In this document: positions 13,601 to 28,600 of the stretch, one piece after another | Numbering within the stretch: the stretch's first letter is position 1 | Layout: every line of letters begins with the position of its first letter | Assembly (NCBI GenBank): GCA_963580285.1 | Contig: OY757010.1 | Span: 217,354,204-217,418,203 of the forward strand | Direction of reading: 5' to 3' | From: Lucinisca nassula | Taxonomy: Eukaryota > Mollusca > Bivalvia > Lucinida > Lucinidae | Length of the DNA: 64,000 bases | Program-made: the position numbers and the translations under genes | The notes under the pieces: generated by a model | Seen by the model: only the letters and a program-made list of their open reading frames with translations | Database searches by the model: none | Told to the model about the DNA's origin: nothing

Positions 13601-16600
13601 ACAGGGCAAATTTAAGTTAATTTGCAAATGAAACCTTCTTAGAGGAATGAAAGTTTGTTAAAATGGTTTAAGTCAAAATTCCAAGATGGCTGCCAAGGTT
13701 AAATCCCTTAAAAAAATTTCTTCGCTGACATCAGATGGCTCCATATACATTCAGATTTTAGGTGAGCGGTTCAGGTCCAGTGGTCCTCTGGATTATTAAC
13801 CCATTGTATGCGGGAAACCTCTAAAGGGGTACCTTGGCAAACAGTGCATGCCCAGATCAGACGCCGCTGAATGCAGCATCTGATCAGGGCCTGCACTATT
13901 TGCTAACAGAATTGTCTATCAGAAATAGAAATAATAGGCCTGACACCCCTATATATGACAAATGGACTTGTCTAGCATATAGCAATGGAAGAGTCCACTA
14001 GCATACAATGGGTTACAAGGGTTAATTTCTGCATGCTGTTGGTTATGGTGCTTTTCTTACTCTCCTAATACTCCTATGAAGGGAATCTTTGTGTTGCTAA
14101 GTAGAACACTGGTTAATACTGTATATGTCTCTTGGGCTCCTTCATACTGAATAGATACCAGGTTGTAGGAGAAACTGCCTGTTAGTTTACATGTACATGT
14201 AAATTATTAATGTTATTTGGAATATTTTCTCTAGTCATTCTCTTCCCTCTGTTGATTTTAGAAGGCGAGGTGTCAGTTTCTGGCAAAAGAAAGTGCACTG
14301 TACTGGTTAGCCACTTACATTTAAGCCTACCCTGGAAAAGTGTAGTCATGTAAACTGACTGGCATGACATGGCCTATATAGTGTTGGCTGAACCATTAAA
14401 TGCCAGCTTACATTAAAACGTATCATGTTGTCATATGTCGAATGATAACCCCAGGAGGGGCAGTTAAATCATGCGCATTGAGCTAGTTAAGTTGTCAAAC
14501 CAAACAGGAAGTGCTGCATCTGGAAAGACATGGCTGCCAACTTGCTACAAATAACAACAACAAAAAAACATGGAAATAACAACAAAAAACATATGGAATA
14601 CAGGTTTAAAAAAACGTGGAATTCAAAAGAATTTTCTTTATTATTTTACATTTGTCTTTGCATTTTCATTAAATGCTATTCCAGTTTACAATGAATAGAA
14701 CCAAACCGAAAGTAGTCTTAGCCGAACCATGTACTGAACCGTCTATTAAGAACTGAATCGAACAAGTTTATGGTTGCACCCCTAATGTATAGAGATAAAT
14801 GAAGTAGAATTTTCGTAAAGATGATAAATTCATTTCTAATAACTTTCAAACCTTTAGGACATATATATATTGATGCCTTCTTGTGCAGGTTGTTTAAGAA
14901 TCAATCCCAGGCCTTGTGATATGTCCGGGTATTGAAGCGGTAAAGAGATGTTTGGGACAGGTGTTGCTTTTTCTCATTTCCATATGTTGCTTGGTTAGCC
15001 GGCCTCGATTCGCGTCTGGCTGGTGATCAGGAGGACGGGGGGTTCAATACCTGCTGTGGTCGGCAACATTCTTTTGTGGAGATTGATCATGAAATCATTT
15101 CTATAGTCAGTCTCTGCGTTCCGCTGATTCAAGAAGGGCAGTTGTCAGTTTCTGGCGAAAGAGGTGCACTGTACTGGTTAACCGCTTACGTATAAGCCTG
15201 CACAGGAAAAGTGTGGATAAGTAAACTGACTGGCTCAAAAATGACCTAAAAATAGTGTTGACTGGGCCATTAAACTACAATACAAACAAAGAAATGTTGC
15301 TTGTTTGCAAGATGTTCTACTTTAAGGAAATGGGTACACCACCAAGGGCGTGTTATGTGAATGAATAACAATTTACAAATAAACAGTTTTGTGGCTACAG
15401 AATAGTATTCTGCACACTTGGAGATGTCCAGTTAGCCTGAAAGTATCTGTGCACAGGCAATAGAAAATAATGAGATGTATTATTATTAACAGGGTGAGTC
15501 CCAGCAGAGTATACGAGAGGCCTGGGGACCTGGAGGACCAATGCCACCGCAGTTTAGGGGAGGACCAAGACCTCCGCACCCTGCAATGGATGGGGTATGT
15601 TGATAAATTTATGCAATTATGTGTACAGAAAAAAAATGCAGATGGAAAATTTCAATTGGATTTGTTGAATATTTATTTCATTGATCCAAGACTTGACAGA
15701 ACTAGAAGTGTTCTGTGAAGCCAGCAGACTCGGAGCTTTCAAGCATATTGCAGTCTGATCAGTCTCACCGGAGTTTGCATGAGCCTTTGCTATTCAGTGA
15801 TCCATGACAACAAAAAAAGGACCAGCTAGACTAGCTTTTTACATAGCCTGATGTGACTTTTTGCTGGTTGCACACATTTTGTAGGTTATCAAGCCCGGGA
15901 TCATTTATATTAATTCTTGTCCTGCTTGATTAATAGATTATGCCACATGCATTTCTGTCTATCAGCCAATCAAAGTCCTTGATATAATGCATTCATTGGA
16001 CAGGCCTCTGTTGCCTAGTAGTAGTTGATAAGAGCATTAGGTGTCTCACCGCTATGCTTTGGTCTCGCTCTGGTCACGCAAGATGCCAAGTTCTGCAATG
16101 GAAGGTCAGGTGGTTTCTCTTCGGGTACTCTAGTTTTTGCCCACCAGATTTAGATTAGGCTCCAAATAAGTGTAAATTTCTTGAAAGGGCTATAAAACCA
16201 AAAGCAGTAAAGAAGAAATATGCATTCATTTAATTTTACCTACTAAATAAGAGGCTAGAACTTGTTTATTTATCGTTAAAACTTTTATCAATTAATCGCC
16301 AAGTTCTGCAACGGAAGGTCAGGTGGTTTTTCTCCGGGTACTCCGGTTTTCGCCCACCTCTGATTAACGATCGGCTCGATATGAGTGAAATAATCTTGAA
16401 AGGGCCGTAAAACCCAAACCAAAAAAAAAAAAAAAAAAAAAAAAATTATCAATTAATATTACAAATATACGAGTATTTTTTGTTTTCTGAAAAATTGAGC
16501 AAATTTTTTCAGTAAAAATACCACTGTTTTAGGTGTTTTGCATAACACAGTAGTTAATGTTTTGACCACTAATGAGCTCGTTAAGCTAACAATGCTTTGA

Positions 16601-19600
16601 ACAGCTTCAGATTTGTACTATTTGCAAAGACCGGGTTACGACAATAGACTTAGAAGCCCCCGTGTTTTAATGGATTTATAAGCTACTCCCTTCGCAAATC
16701 AGGGGTCCTAGGATTGACTCTGGCTTCTCCAGACTTTAGAATGAGTCTTTAAACTGAGGTCCCATCTTTATATGACCTAAGTTGTTGGTGGGACATAAAA
16801 CACACACACACACATGATACTGTTAAATTTAAGACAGACATACCGTAGATTCCGATCAGAGGTCAATGACTGCTGTTTGGGTCCTGTTGTTCAAAGCCTG
16901 ACAAATTTGGAAAAAGTTAAATGGTCTAAAAAGTACAGTATCTAACAGATATTTTTTTTTTCTGAAAACTTTGCAAAAGGTACATATTTTTATTAGCATA
17001 GCTGCCGTATTAAATGATTGAAGTTTTAACAATACATTAACTAATGACACCATTTGTTTTGAACATCTGAGCAGTGTTAAGGGGCATGGGAACACCTTCA
17101 TGGGAGGCAACTCCTGCAAAAGTACTTTTGTCTCCTATGTCAATAGGGGTCAATTCTTAAAGGAAAGAATTTGCTCCTGAGGAGCTCCTAAGGAGCAAAT
17201 TCTTTCCTATAAGAGTTGACCACTTTTTCATTGGTACAGGGCTTACAGAAAAGCGAACAGGAAGTCCCGAAAGTTGTCTCCCTTTAAAAAATGGCAGAAA
17301 AAATCTGCCATATGTTCCCATTTCCCTTAAATTTCTGGATCCTTTCTTTTTGCAGCGAGGTGGTTGGCAAATACCTCAGTTTGATTTCATGGGCCCAAGA
17401 GGACCTTACCCTCCCCCGTACAGAATGGGCCCACCGCCTAACCAGGTTACATCACCTGGACAGGTAAATTGATTGTTATTTATTCTTTGTTGTAGTTTTA
17501 CCTTAACCTTATAGTGGAGCTAAGCTCCAGGTCAGCTTATGCCGTGGCCGGTTGTCCATCTGTTGGATTGTCCATCATGAACTTTTCACAATTTGGACAG
17601 TTAACTAATGACGTCGTTAGTTTTGAACAACTGACCCCAGGTGTTTTCTTTTATCTGGGTAGTCTGGTTTGCACTTACCTCTGATGAACTATCAGCTCGA
17701 TGTGAGTGAAATATCTTGAAAGGGCTGTAAAGAAAAAAAATGAAACTGATAAATATTTAATGGCCCTACAAAGGGATATAATTGTTTCATTTTGATAAAA
17801 GATAAAATCAGTGCCTATCTTGTTTACAGTCTATGTCAGCCTCTTAGAACAGTTGCCTTCTCTCATGTACTGTCCAGCTTTGAAGATGACAAAAATAACT
17901 GTTTGAAGCAGACTGATCGATTTAAAGTTTCAAATTAATTTCTCTTTTAAGCGTCCGCCATTTGGTGGTGGTCAGCCACCAACACCAGTTACTCCTCCAA
18001 AGAAAGTTGAGACTGAAGATGAGGTATGGCGTCAGAGACGACAGGAGAAGAACCAGGAAATGTCTAATGCGATAGAGCGAGCAAGACTGAGACGGGATGA
18101 AGAAGAGAAAAGGATTGAAACAGAAAGACGGAGAGGAGCAGAGGAAAAATTGAAGGCTCTTGAAGAGAGGGCAAAAAAGAAGGATTCTGTGAAGGTTTGT
18201 ATTGTGCTAGAACATAATTGTCCACCTTAGAATTAACAAAAATTCCATGGCATAGAGAAAATATGACGTTTATAATTAAAGTTGAAGTGGAATCGCAACT
18301 ATTCTGGTATTATTTTGATGCTTTGTTTTCATAAGTAGAAATCAAGGCTTGATGAGACGCAGTGTCAGCAATTTCTACAGGGGTCTAATTAACACCTTCT
18401 CTTCAAAACAGCTTGACATAAAAGTTATCAAAGATTCCTTCTACATGGTGACATTCCAGTCTTGCTGTGTTCAGAATCAGCATGGAGAAAATGAAAAAAA
18501 TCTGTAAATACCAGTACCAGTTAGCCTTTCACAGTATTACTGATAACGTGATAAGGCTGGATTTTTATTTGATATGACAGCTAGATTTGTGAAGGATGAT
18601 AGTTGAAAAGAATTCTGTAAGATTTTCTCAATACCTGTGGGGGCTGGCAGCATTCTTTCGTGGAGATTGATCACAAAATCTTTTCTAGTCATTCTCTCAC
18701 GCTGATTCAAGAAGGGCAGTTGTCAGTTTCTGGTGAAAGAATGTGCACTGTACTGGTTAACCACTTTCGTATAAGCCTGCCCAGGAAAAGTGAGGATAGG
18801 TAAACTGTCCGGCTCAAAAATGACCTAAACTTGTGTTGACTGGGCCATTAATAACAAACAAACAATAGCTAATATACAGAGTGATTGGTTTACTTCTGTC
18901 ATTTTTAGCAAAAACGTATGAATTTGTAACCATACCGAGTAATTGGTTTTAATGTAATGTTAATGGCTAGTTTGTTATCTAGGAAGTACAGTAGCTTATA
19001 TTTTTTTGCTGTGAAAAAAGGAGGTTTTTAGCAAAAATGTATGATTTTTGTTTGTTTGAATTGAGGTTTTACATCCCCATCAACACTATTTAGGTCATTT
19101 TGTAGACGCCTCCGATTTCATGGGACTTTTACCCGACAGTGAGATGAAATGACATATCAAGCCTTGGCGCCCAAACAAACCGAAAAGTGTTATATATAGG
19201 GATGGTCCGACTCACATCACTTTACATGGGCAGGCTTAGATACATTAAGCGGTTTACTAGTCTATTATGATTATGTAAAAATGTATGAATTTGTAACCAT
19301 ACTGAGTGTTTGCTTTTATCCCTTATCTTGCTGTTCACGACAACCCCTATCTTTGCAAAAGTGTAGATCCAGATCAGATGGCTTCTGAAGAAAACCATCT
19401 GATCAGGATCTACACTGTTTGGCATTCAATTTTGAATTTGTAGTGATAAATTACATCAAGTAATTTGATTGGTTGATAGACAGAAATGGGCGTGGCTTAA
19501 ATGAATATTCAGCAAGATAAGGGTTAATAACTTAATATACTTTGTTAAGCTAGGTATTGGCAGCTTTGTGAATATTGACTACTTTATTTAGCCAACTGTA

Positions 19601-22600
19601 ATAAGTTTTATTATTAATTGATTATCCTGTATTACACCAGGTCAGCCAATATTCAAAATTCATAAATCATGTTTTTAATTGCATCAGTTAATAAAACTGT
19701 CATTAATCAAATAATTTCGTATTGGCCAAGTTACAGGTCCTTGGTCAGCTGTATTGGCCTCGGCCTTCGGCCTCGTGCCAATATAGCAGACTTCAGACCT
19801 GTAACTGGGCCAATACAAAATTACTCGATTAATTACATTATATTATATTTTTACTTTGCAGTCGGAGAGTGAGGGAGATGATGACAGTAAAGGTGAAGGT
19901 CGTAGCAGTCGTACACCAAGTGAGAGCAGTGAGAAGGGAGAGAGACCACAGTCCAGGGATGGACAAAAATATCCACAGGTACTGTGATTGCCATCCTCGT
20001 TTACTTGTTACCTCAATAATGGTCTTGGAAAATATTTATAATACAAAAATACTTAAGATTAGTACTTAGTGTTTTTTAGGGATACTTTTGGTTCTCTTTT
20101 GCTTGCTGCAGTCTGTTTTAGCTCTTTTACAAAGAAAATGCCATTTTGGGGCAAAAACTGCAAAATTGAAATTTTGTTTTCGATAACTTGCCCTCATTCA
20201 ACTTAGGCCCCATAAGCGAGCTATGTTGTCTTCTGACAACTTTTTTTTAGCTCACTACCTGACTGAGCTTTTGTGATCACTTTTCGGCCGTCATGCTTGC
20301 TTAAACAATTTCTTCAAACATCTCCTAAACCACTGATTGGATTTTGATAAAACTTCACAGGAATGATCCTTAGGTGGTCCCCTTTCAAAGTTGTTCAAAT
20401 GGTTCTGGTCTGTTGCACATCTAGGTCACAGGAGCTAAACATAGATTTTTTTTTTTAATGAAAAGTTAAACAATCTTTCTCTGAAACCGCAATGCCCAGG
20501 TCTTTGATATTTGGTATAAAGCTTCATCTAGTGGACCTCTTTCAAATTGTAGCTCTGGGGCCAAAATGCCCAGGTGCTTTACATAGACTTGTATATAGGG
20601 AAAATCTGAAACCAGAAGGCCCAGGTGTTTGATATTTGGTATGAAGTTTTGTTTAGAGGAGCTTTACCAAGATTGTTCAAATAATAGCCCTTGGGCCTGA
20701 AATGCCCCCATGCCAGGGCTCACCGGTTTTACATAGACTTATATATGGAAACCTTTCAAAATCTTCTTGTCTGAAACCAGAAGGCCAAGGGATTTGATAT
20801 TTGGTATGAAGCTTCAGCTAGTGGACCTCTTCCAAGATTGTTCAAATTATAGCCCTGAGGCCAAAAATGGCCTTTACTGGGGCCCACTGGTTTTATATGG
20901 ACTTGTATAAAAATCTTTTCATTTGAAACCAGAAGGCTCAGGTCTTTGATGTTTGATATGGTATCTAGCGAACCTCTACCAAGATGGTCCAAATTAAAGC
21001 CCTTGGTTGAAAAATTCCCCCGCTTGGCGCTGGGGCGCACCAGTTTTACATAGACAACATCTCCAAAATGACCTATACAGTTTTGATGGGGAAGTTAAAG
21101 CTCAAATCAAACAAACAAACAAACAAGGATCAGGTGAGCGATGCAGGGCCATTATGGCCATCTTGTTTTTAGCTCACCAGAGCCGAAGGCTCCGGGGGAG
21201 CTTATAGGATAGGCAGTTGTCCGCCGTCGTCGTCGTCTGGCGTCAACACTTTCAAACGACATCTCCTCTGACGCCACTAGGCCGATTGGGCCCAAATTTT
21301 ATCTGTAGCATCCTTGGGCTGGGGGATTGAAAGTTTGTGTTTTTTATCAAAATCGGCTCATTAGTTTGGTTGCTATGGCAACTTGTAGTTTCCATAGACT
21401 TATAATTGGGAAAATTGAAAAATGGCATTTACTGCCAAGCCTTTGCAGATATTTTGACAAAACTTTCATAGAAATGTTCCATAGGCAATCTACTATCTGC
21501 TGTATGATTTTAAGCTTTCTGCTCATTTTTATTGGTTGCCATGGAAACCAAAATGCAAAAAATAGACAAAAAATACTTAAAAAATCATCTCCTCAGAAAC
21601 CATATGCTCTAGGAGGCTGAGACTTTATGAAAATATTCACCATATTTGCCTTTACAGGTTTTGTGTGTTTTATGAAATTTGGCCTTTTAGTTTTGTTGCT
21701 ATGGCAACTTAGAGTTTCCATTGACTTATAATGGAGAAAACTGAAAAATGGCATTTACTGCCAAGTCATTGCAGATACTTTTACAAAACTTACATAAACA
21801 TGTTCCCTAAGTAAACTTCTCTCAGCCATATGCTTTTATGTCAACCTGGGGGTCCCCTAGGTTGTGCCGGGGCCATGCCCCGCCCCCTCCACTTCATAAA
21901 ATGCCTTATATCTCAGAAACCTTACAGATCCCAACCCCTAAACCATATATATTCTTGTTCCTTATGATAAGATGCATTAAGTGACACCAACCTGTGGGGT
22001 CCCCCGGGATGTGCCGGGGACATGCCCTGCCCCCTCTATTTCATAAAATGCCATTTATCTCAGAAACCATTCAGATCCCCACCCCTAAACTATATATATT
22101 CTTGTTCCTTATGCTAAGATGCATTAAGTGACACCAACCTTGGGGTCCCCCCGGGATGTGCCGGGGACATGCCCCACCCCCTCCACTTCATAAAATGCCA
22201 TTTATCTTAGAAAGCATTGAGATCCCCACCCCTAAATCATAGATATTCTTGTTCCTTATGATAAGACACATTCAGTGATACCAACATTGGGGTCTCTCTG
22301 GGGTGCGCTGGGGCCATGCCCCACCCTTCCACTTCAGAAATGCCATATATCTCAGAAACCCCTTAACTATATACATTCTTGTTTCTTATGATAAGTTGCA
22401 TTCATTGACACCAATCTGAGGGTCCCCTAGGATGTGGCGGGGCTTATGCCCGACCCCCTCCACTTCGTAAAAGGCTGAATATCTCGGAAACCGTTCAGAT
22501 CCCCACCCCTAAACCATTTAAATTCTTGTTCCTTATGATAAGAAGCATTCAGTGATACCAACCTTAGGGTCTCCCTTGCTGCACGGGGGCTATGCCCGAT

Positions 22601-25600
22601 CCCTCCACTTCATAAAAGGCCCAATATCTCAGAAACCGTTCAGATCCCCACCCCTAAACCATATAAATTCTTGTACCTTATGTTAAGATGCATTCAGTGA
22701 TATCAACCTAAGGATCTCCCAGGCCGCACCAGGGCTATGCCCCAACCTTCCACTTCATAAAAGGTGATATATCTCGGAAACCCTTCAGATCCCCACCCCA
22801 AAACCATGTATATTCTTGTTTCTTATGAAAAGACGCATTCAGTGACACCAATCTGGGGGTCCCCTAGGATGTGCCAGGGCTATGCCCCACCCCCTGCACT
22901 TAGTAAAAGCCCAATATCTCAGAAACGGTTCAGATCCCCACCCCTTAAGCATATAAATTCTTGTTACTTATGATAAGACGCATTCAGTGATACCAATCTA
23001 AGGGTCTCCCAGGCCGCACGGGGGCTGTGCCCCACAACTCTACTTCATAAAAGGTGATACGTCTCGGAAACCATTCAGATCTCCATCCCAAAACCATATA
23101 TATTCTTGTTTCATATGATAAGACGCATTCATTGAAACCAACCTGGGGGTCCTCTGGGATGTGCCCGGGCCATGCCCAACCCCTTCCACTTCGTAAAAGG
23201 CTTAATATCTCAGAAACCATTCAGAACCCCCACCCCTAAACCATATAAATTCTTGTTCCTTATGATGAGACACATTCAGTGATAAAAACCTAGGGGTCTC
23301 TGGGGGTGTGCTGGGGCTATGCCCCACCCTTCCACTTTATAAAATGCAATATATCTCAGAAACTGTTCAGATCCCCACCCCTAAAATATGTATATTTGTG
23401 TTCCCTATAATAAGACTCATTCACTCACATCAATGCGTCTATGTGCTAGGGCAACATGCTGATGCCATGGCCCACGCCTCTACTTCATTAAAGGCCATAT
23501 ATCTCAGACACCATTAAGATACCCACCTCATAATCATATATATTATTGTTTCTTATGATTAGACACATTCAGTCACACAAACTTGGTGGTCCACAGGGGC
23601 CATTCCTCTCCTCATCATTTCATAAGAGGGCCTCATATCTTGGAAACTGTTCATATCCCCACCCCTAAACAATATATTTTCTTGGTCCTTATTATAAGAC
23701 ACATTCAGCGACAACAATCTTGGCTTTCCTGGGGTCTGCCAGGGCTATGCTCCAACCCCTTCGCAGCTTAAAAGGCCTTATATCTCAGGAACAGTACACA
23801 TCCCAACCCCTAAACCATATATATTCATGTGCCTTATGATAAGATGGATTCAGTGATACCATTCAGGGCTCTGTTGGGTCCATGTCTCATCCTTCCTCCT
23901 CATAAAAGGCCTAATATTTCAGATACAGAGTCCACATGGGTGCTCATTTTGAAATGGGGGTTTGTTTGGGAGACTTTATAATCAATAAATTAAAACCTGA
24001 AACCATACATGGCTGCCATTGGGCAGTGTCTATCTGAGTTCTGGTGAGCATTGTGGCCCATGGGCCTCTTGTTTGGTTTTGTTTTTTTAGCTCATCTTCG
24101 TGCTGAGATGAGCTTTTGTGATCAGTCAGTATGCATTGTCAGTCGTGCATCTACAACCATTTGCTTTAAAAGACTACACCTCCAAGACCCTTTGGCCAAT
24201 TTGTTAAAACTTCACAGGAATGTTTCCTAGGTTGCTCTCTACCAAAATAGCTAAAATTGTTGTGCTTCATTGAACAAGATGGCTGCCATGCCAGAGCTAA
24301 AAATATTGTACTCTATCCTATCTTTCCTTTTTCTAATAACCCAACTCTCAGTAGCTCTGTCAAATGTGCATCTGGTGACCAGGTTGTGGGTTCGATACCT
24401 GCCAGTCTCAACTTGGAGTTTGATTATGAAATATTTTCTGGTCATTCTCTCCCTTATGCTGATTCAAGAAGGGCAGTTGTCAGTTTCTAGTGGAAGACTG
24501 CACTGTTCTGGTTAACTGCTTATTTATAAGGCTGCCCAGGAAAAGTGTGGTTAGGTATACTGACTGGTTAGACCTAAATAGTGTTGACTGGGCTGTAAAA
24601 CACCAAAACAATCAAACAAACAAATGGTTGCTTGAGGACTCTGCAGCAATCTCACTTAAGTAGCAATCTCTTTAAGACCACTTTTGAACAGTCCCAAAGG
24701 TGGTTCCTCTCTACTTGGTGTAGAACATGTCACGGAAGAACAGCTAAATAAAAATAAAAAATGAGTTCCTTTAAGAGCAATGAAAACATTCGTAAGAAAT
24801 AATATGGGTCATACTACGTAGTTTCGGCTAATAAAGCCTTATTAGTGACCCTGTAATGATCCATCAAAGAAAGCCAGAGGAAACATACTGCAATTTTGCG
24901 AATTTCGAATAGGCAGTCGATTCAAAGACTGATATAAATCAAAATGGGGTCCAAATAATTAAAAAACCTGTCTAGAATATGAGTCTAAACAAATAGTTTA
25001 TTTCTGATTTCTCAGAATATTCAGGCGGATCTCAAAGGGCCAAAAGTAAAATATAAACTGCACTATGGTTGATGTACGGGGAGACGTTTTACGGCCGCCA
25101 CACGGCACAACACCAGCTGCAGTGAAGGCAAATAAAACCTAATATGCTTTTAAAAGCAGAAAAAGTCCCAATTTAGGCTGGTCTTAACAGTGGAATATTA
25201 CTGTATTTAATGTGATCATTCTCCTTAGTAGGTTTAACCCATTTAGTACCGAAAACCCTGAAATGGATGCAAGAGCAAACAGTGCAGGCCCAGATCAGAT
25301 GCTGCAGAACAGGGCAGATCAGGGCCTACACTGTTTGCAAAAAGTTAAGCCATTTTCCAAATGCAATTTTGAAGAAAAAAACAACATAACCCTAAATTTT
25401 GAAATGGACTAAGGTATACATAAGGAGGAAGATTCCCTTTGGTACAAAAAGGTTAAGAAGGGCAGTTATCAGTTACTGGCAAACCAGTATGTGCTGTACA
25501 CTTCTGGTTTATCACATTGAAGGATTAAGCTTGTCCAGCACTTGAGATTTATCATTGGAATTGTGCAAATACATATTCAGTTTGTCAAGTCTTGTTGATT

Positions 25601-28600
25601 GGTTGACAGTCAGAAATTGGTGTGACAACATAAATTTAGTCAGCAGGCTAAGGTTCATTAGCACAAAATTTCTGGTCCTTCAACTGGCCCATGTACATCA
25701 GGGGCCAGTTGTTAAAAACTAATGACATCATTAGTTAAGGTATCGTTAAAACTTTGATCATTTAATATTGCAAATTTGCTTATATTTTTGCTGAAAAAAA
25801 ATGTGAGCAGCTTTGCAAATGCAAAAGCTGCTAACATTTTTTCAGCAAAAGTATCAAAATTTTTGATCTTGTTCTTGCTAGACCGGCCCCGATAGCTCAG
25901 TTGGTAGAGTGTCCGCTCCGGGGAACGGGAGGTCTCGGGTTCGATCCCGGGCCGCGACATACCAAAGTCGTTAAAAATGGTACTAGCTGCTCCTCGCTTG
26001 GCACTCAGATTTACGGGGTAGAGCTAGGACTGGTCGATCCAGTGTCAGGATAATGTGACTGGGTGTGGTATCATGTAATGTGTCTGGGACATGATACTTC
26101 AGTGAGGCAGCACTATAAACGTGAGCATTGAGCTCCCTGTCGCAACCAGACACCGTCGTGATATGACTGAAAAAATGTTGAAAGCGACGTTAAACCCGAA
26201 TTCACACACACACACACTTGCTAGAACAGTTAACAATAGGACCACTAACCAGCTCGTTAAGCTAACAACGCTTTGAACAAATGGCCCCTGAAGAGTTGAA
26301 GATCTGTTGAGTGATGGGCAGCCTCAACTGTAACTGTCTACTGTGCAATAACTACATTTTCTTTGTGCGCTAACCTATTTTATAGTCCAGGGTCCATTAC
26401 ATTGTTATTTGCAGGGTTCTCAGAGTTTCTCCAAAGGTAGAGCAGGTCTCCCTCCTCGTTTCCAGAAACAGCACAGTGGTGGAGATGGTAGTTCCCCTAG
26501 AGCTCCATCCAGCTCACAGCCAGTGGGGCAGAGCCCCACTTCACCCCAGCCTATGCCTAGTCAGATGAGGCCTGGACAGGGTCCACCACCACCTCCTTGG
26601 CCATTCTGGGGTGTACCACCACAGTTTATGGGCTATGGTCCAAGACCACCCATGGACATGCATGGTAAGTACTTGAGGCAAAAATAAGACAAGACAGCAG
26701 TTTCTCAGATTGAAGTGAAACAAGATTTATATTGGTTATTACCCGTAGGATGCCATGAAAAACTGCCTTTAAATGTTGTCTTTTGTTGTCTGCTGCATAT
26801 TCTTGCAACTTTTCAAACATATTTTTGCATACAAGCAGTGTGGACTCCAGAGGAGCAGTCTGGTCTGAGTTCACACTGTTTGCAGTAATGACTTAAATCC
26901 AGCAGACAATTGTTGTGATTGGCATCTTATTGGTTGAGGGCTACTGTGGCTTGTTGATGTACAGTGCTGACCTGCATCATTGACATTCAGACAGATAAAT
27001 TTTCCTTTCAGTTTGTTTATATTCATTGTAAAAAATTTTAAATACTTAAGTCTCATAAATATCCAGTCAAAAAATTTTGAAGTGTTGAAATTGGGATGGT
27101 AGTATGTATGGTGAGATGGTTGGGGAGGCAAAGGTGTGGTATATCTTGCATCACCTAGGTGTCAATCTGATATTGGCTTCATGATAACTCAAAAACAGTT
27201 TGAGATATTTTCATGAAACTTCACACAAATGTAAAGCACTATGAGACATGTGCAGAATGCATATCCCATAACTATTGATTGCCTACTTTTGGAGTTATTG
27301 CCCTTTGAACATTGAAAAATGGCACTTTTAACCTTGTCCGCTCCATAACTCAAAAACCGTTTGTCAGGTGTTTTCATGAAACTTCACACAAATGTAAAGC
27401 ACTAAGAAGATGTGCAGACCGCATGAACCATAACTCTGGATTGCCAACTTTTGAAGTTATTGCCCTTTGAAAATTGAGAAATGAATTTTCCCCAGCACAG
27501 ATGTGTTAAAAATTTGCAGTTGCAGTGGTATCCTGTAATGAATTTGGTTTATTAGATAATTCTACAATGCCAATTTCAATCCTTTTTACCACCTTTAATT
27601 AGATGCTGAAAGCTGAAAACATTTTTATGCCCCCGGCCATGAGAAGAATGGTGGAAAGGGCATATAGCGTTGCCCCTGTCCCTCCGTCCGTGCATCCGAA
27701 ACAACGCAGTCAATAACTTCCTTATTTCTGGATGGATTTTAAAATTACTCTGCAGAAATGTTAACCATCATGAGAGGATGTGTCACGCGCAAAACCCAGG
27801 TCTGTACCTCCAAGGTCAAGGTCATACTTAGAGGTCAAAGGTCAAAAAAAGGGTCCAAAACTTAAACGCAGTCAATAACTTAGATATATCTGGATGGATT
27901 TTGAAATTACTTTGAAGAAATGTTAACCATCATGAGACGATGTGTCACGTGCAAACCCAGATCAGTACCTCCAAGGTCAAGGTCATTCTTCGAGGTCAAA
28001 GGTAAAAAAAATGGTCTGAAACTTAAACGCAGTCAATAACTTTCTTATCTCTGGATGGATTTTGAAATTATTTGGCAGAAATGTTGACCATCATGAGACA
28101 ATTTGCCTCACACAAAACCAAAGTCCTTACCTACAAGGTCAAGATCATACTTAGAGGTCAAACGTGAAAAAAGGGTCCAAAACTTAAACACGGTCAATAA
28201 CTTTCTATGGATGAATACGAACATAGACATATTTTCAGGCGGGGGCATCTGTGTCCTATGGACGCATTTCTAGTTTTTTCTTGTTTTCCTCTTCTCTTTC
28301 CCACACTTTCATCTCTTCTTCTGAAGCTTCTGTGGTGTAGTGGTTATGCTACTCGCCTGATAAACCAGGGATTGCAGGATCGATCCCGGGCTTCTCCAGA
28401 CTTTCGGATGAGTCTTTAAACCTAGGTCCCTTCTCTGTATGACCTTTGCTGTTGGTGGGATGTAAAACTGAAACACTCATCTCTTTTTCTATCTCTTATT
28501 CTCTTGGAGACAATAAATGACCCACAATAGTTGGCATGTTGACCCCAACACAAAAAGTCAATAAGTACCAATGAAGGAGACAAAAAAATACAAAGATTGA

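Noticed and set aside
21885..23930. Regularly spaced repeats like a CRISPR array
   Set aside because: Units are about 146 bp, contiguous and similar along their whole length with no unique spacers, and the genome is eukaryotic.
25885..25960. A tRNA gene (A and B boxes, tagctcagttggtagagtg and ggttcgatcccgg)
   Set aside because: The text continues into a SINE body and tail and is framed by a 9-bp target duplication. It is the head of a tRNA-derived SINE, not a tRNA gene.
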